Under the pieces are notes generated by a model, which saw only the letters and a list, made by a program, of their open reading frames with translations, searched no databases and had not been told where the DNA came from. From R-RK-3 sp963834945 (GTDB taxonomy: Bacteria; Pseudomonadota; Alphaproteobacteria; Rhizobiales; Rhodomicrobiaceae): DNA of 64,000 nt. The position numbers and the translations under genes are program-made. Positions 62,367 through 64,000 of the stretch are shown here, piece by piece. The stretch is taken from assembly GCA_963834945.1 (NCBI GenBank), contig CAWIDT010000007.1:372001-436000 (forward strand), read 5' to 3'. Position 1 is the first letter of the stretch; every line of letters starts with the position of its first letter.

Positions 62367-63520
62367 AAGGAGTTGCTCGCGAGGTCGTCGCGGAGAATGT
62401 CGCGGCCGACATCGCGCAGCACGCGCTTGCCGCATAGCGCCAGCGTGAGGTCGAGTTCCTTGCGGATGATCTCCAGCGCCAACGTCACGCCCTCCCGGCC
62501 CATGGCGCCCAGGCCATAGAGGAACGGGCGGCCGATATAGGTGCCCCTGGCCCCCAGGGCGACCGCCTTGAGCACGTCCTGCCCGGAGCGAATACCGCCG
62601 TCGAAATGAATTTCGATGCGGTCGCCGACTGCGTCGGCAATGCGCGGCAGCATCGAAATCGAGGAGGAGGCGCCGTCGAGCTGGCGCCCGCCATGGTTGG
62701 AGACGATCAGGGCGTCGGCGCCGCTATCGGCCGCCATTCTGGCGTCTTCGACATCCAGGATGCCCTTGATGATCAGCGGGCCGCCCCAGTGCTGCTTGAT
62801 CCAAGCGACATCGTTCCAGGACAGCGACGGGTCGAATTGCTCGGCGGTCCAGGCCGACAGCGACGACAGATCGCCGACCCCCTTGGCGTGTCCGACGATG
62901 TTGCGGAACGTCCGGCGGCCGGTGCGCGCCATGGCCATGCACCAGCCGGGGTGAGTCGCCATTTCCAAGATATTCGCCAGGGTCAGCTTGGGCGGAGCGG
63001 ACAAGCCGTTGCGCAAATCCTTATGGCGCTGCCCCAGAACCTGCAGATCGACCGTGAGCACGAGCGCCGAGCAGCCCGCCGCCTTGGCGCGCTCGATCAG
63101 GCCGAGAACGAAACCCCGGTCGCGCATCACGTAGAGCTGGAACCAGAAGGGCTTTTTCGTCACCGAAGCGACGTCCTCGATCGAGCAAATGCTCATCGTC
63201 GACAACACGAAGGGGACGCCGAACGCTTCCGCCGCCTGCGCGGCCAGCATTTCGCCGTCGGCATGCTGCATGCCCGTCAGGCCGGTCGGTGCGAGCGCCA
63301 CCGGCATGGCGACCGTCTGGCCGATCATGGTGCTTTCCAGCGAGCGGTTGGACATGTCCACCAGCACGCGCTGGCGGAATTTCAGCTTGGCGAAATCCTC
63401 CTCGTTGGCGCGATAGGTGCCCTCGGTCCAGGAGCCCGAATCGGCATAGTCGAAGAACATCTTCGGGACGCGGCGCCGCGCCAATCGCTTCAGGTCCGCG
63501 ATTTCAAGGATCGGCTGCAT
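62363..63520 (-). CDS. lldD: FMN-dependent alpha-hydroxy-acid dehydrogenase (L-lactate dehydrogenase type)
   Basis: A 385-residue TIM-barrel flavoenzyme that oxidises L-lactate or a similar 2-hydroxy acid and passes electrons to the respiratory chain. FMN/substrate motifs: APTGLTGMQHADGE near residue 76, the catalytic His in SNHGGRQLDG near 280, and HFDGGIRSGQDV near 310. The family includes mandelate and glycolate oxidases, so lactate is likely but not certain. Confidence 0.9.
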   Translation of the reverse strand: MQPILEIADLKRLARRRVPKMFFDYADSGSWTEGTYRANEEDFAKLKFRQRVLVDMSNRSLESTMIGQTVAMPVALAPTGLTGMQHADGEMLAAQAAEAFGVPFVLSTMSICSIEDVASVTKKPFWFQLYVMRDRGFVLGLIERAKAAGCSALVLTVDLQVLGQRHKDLRNGLSAPPKLTLANILEMATHPGWCMAMARTGRRTFRNIVGHAKGVGDLSSLSAWTAEQFDPSLSWNDVAWIKQHWGGPLIIKGILDVEDARMAADSGADALIVSNHGGRQLDGASSSISMLPRIADAVGDRIEIHFDGGIRSGQDVLKAVALGARGTYIGRPFLYGLGAMGREGVTLALEIIRKELDLTLALCGKRVLRDVGRDILRDDLASNSF

Positions 63521-63686
63521 GGATGGCCCCGTGTGCTGATTGCGGCGGCGGCAAGGTGCGATGTGAGCCGGGCGCGATCATGGACCGGCCAGGCAAGACA
63601 TCGATGCCTTCAACTGCTGCCGCCGGCAAGGATGAAATAGGTGCGCGGGCCGGTGCGTGCATCCGGCGCCCGCGTGATAGGCCCGC
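63521..63686. other. Spacer between lldD and the DapA-family gene
   Basis: Contains no recognised feature; both flanking genes are on the minus strand. Confidence 0.4.
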
Positions 63687-64000
63687 TCAGCCGCTCAGCG
63701 CCGCCAGATCGGCCTTGAACAGCTCGCTCTCAGCCAGCTTGGAGCGCAGGCGCAGCCAATCCGTCTCCGGCAGCGCCGAAAGCGGCGGATGCATGCGCCG
63801 CCATTCCAGGTCGTGCTGCAATTCCGCCAGCAGCCATTTGACGGACGGGATCAGCGGAAACTCCGAAATCGTCGCCCGGATCGCCGCCGCCGCTTCCAGC
63901 GCGCGCGCCCCCGCCTCCGTGCCGCGTGCCTTCCAACCGCGCGAAACGATCGCGCCGGTGACATTGGTTCCAGCCGAAATGCAGCCGGCGAAATTCACCT
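63687..64000 (-). CDS. DapA/N-acetylneuraminate lyase family aldolase, C-terminal part (partial)
   Basis: The frame is open to the window edge. The visible 104 or so residues contain GCISAGTNVTGAIVSRGW, the AEFPLIPSVKWLLAEL-like stretch (SEFPLIPSVKWLLAEL) and WRRMHPPLSALP, which match the C-terminal end of DapA-family class I aldolases (VK.LL.......W..vRPPL). The catalytic Lys lies beyond the window. Substrate unknown. Confidence 0.7.
   Translation of the reverse strand, partial: VNFAGCISAGTNVTGAIVSRGWKARGTEAGARALEAAAAIRATISEFPLIPSVKWLLAELQHDLEWRRMHPPLSALPETDWLRLRSKLAESELFKADLAALSG

Noticed and set aside
1..64000. CRISPR arrays, tRNA or rRNA genes, prophage, plasmid origins.
   Set aside because: No regularly spaced direct repeats, cloverleaf-like segments, phage structural or replication genes were seen in the window.

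Overview
This window is high-GC DNA from an alphaproteobacterium, most likely Hyphomicrobiales (Rhizobiales) or a close relative. The strongest taxonomic sign is a complete PhyR-NepR-EcfG general stress response module (15544-17244), which is confined to Alphaproteobacteria. A hairpin of a kind I recall as common in Hyphomicrobiales intergenic DNA (119-163) and the mix of housekeeping genes agree with this. No tRNA, rRNA, CRISPR array, prophage or conjugation gene was seen.

Layout. 1-1297: tail of an injectisome-type (non-flagellar) type III secretion operon, sctR(partial)-sctS-sctT, with no sctU after it. 1298-4448: a scar of nested mobile elements, made of an IS21-family istA/istB relic carrying several frameshifts, one IS630 copy with a clean TA duplication, and a second diverged IS630 copy in opposite orientation. 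4465-6837: groES-groL with a CIRCE operator, a promoter and a terminator. 7015-15478: ordinary chromosomal genes (orphan TRAP binding protein, aspartate aminotransferase, AI-2E family transporter, MsrPQ, a saccharopine-dehydrogenase-like enzyme). 15544-21626: stress-response island with phyR, nepR-ecfG, small stress proteins (DUF1328, a csbD gene broken by an amber codon, a PRC-barrel protein) and a three-gene phosphorelay (CHASE3 kinase, CheY-like regulator, regulator-HisKA_2 kinase fusion). 21639-33951: PBP1A, a PaaK-like ligase, a MotA/OmpA inner-membrane pair beside suhB and efp, an acyltransferase, ZapE, two small secreted Cys proteins and MeaB. 34380-37180: a molybdenum hydroxylase pair (iorA-iorB) lying between two imperfect 52-bp copies of the 3' end of the adjacent ATP-sulfurylase/APS-kinase gene, which suggests an insertion. 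37304-44751: that sulfate-activation gene, two L,D-transpeptidases, an SDR, DUF2269, a tautomerase and DUF72.

44818-59555 is the accessory catabolic part. A minus-strand inositol operon (iolD-iolE-small membrane protein-iolB) is cut short: only the start of iolB and, facing it, the end of an iolG-like gene remain, and they meet at a dispersed repeat. Next come an SDR, an AraC regulator, a periplasmic metallo-beta-lactamase-fold lactonase, and a tightly packed seven-gene operon headed by a LacI regulator: Gfo/Idh dehydrogenase, CoA-transferase, enoyl-CoA hydratase, SDR and two GMC oxidoreductases. I could not assign this set to a known pathway. The window closes with a tandem Usp protein, an unknown lipoprotein, an L-lactate dehydrogenase-type flavoenzyme and the end of a DapA-family gene.

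Two themes cross the window. A composite intergenic repeat (modules A and B, up to about 140 bp) occurs at seven places, one of them a deletion junction. Single extra bases break the frame of three otherwise intact large genes (iorB near 35044, the sulfurylase/kinase gene near 38219, the CoA-transferase near 54147), which is either real decay or insertion-type sequencing error.
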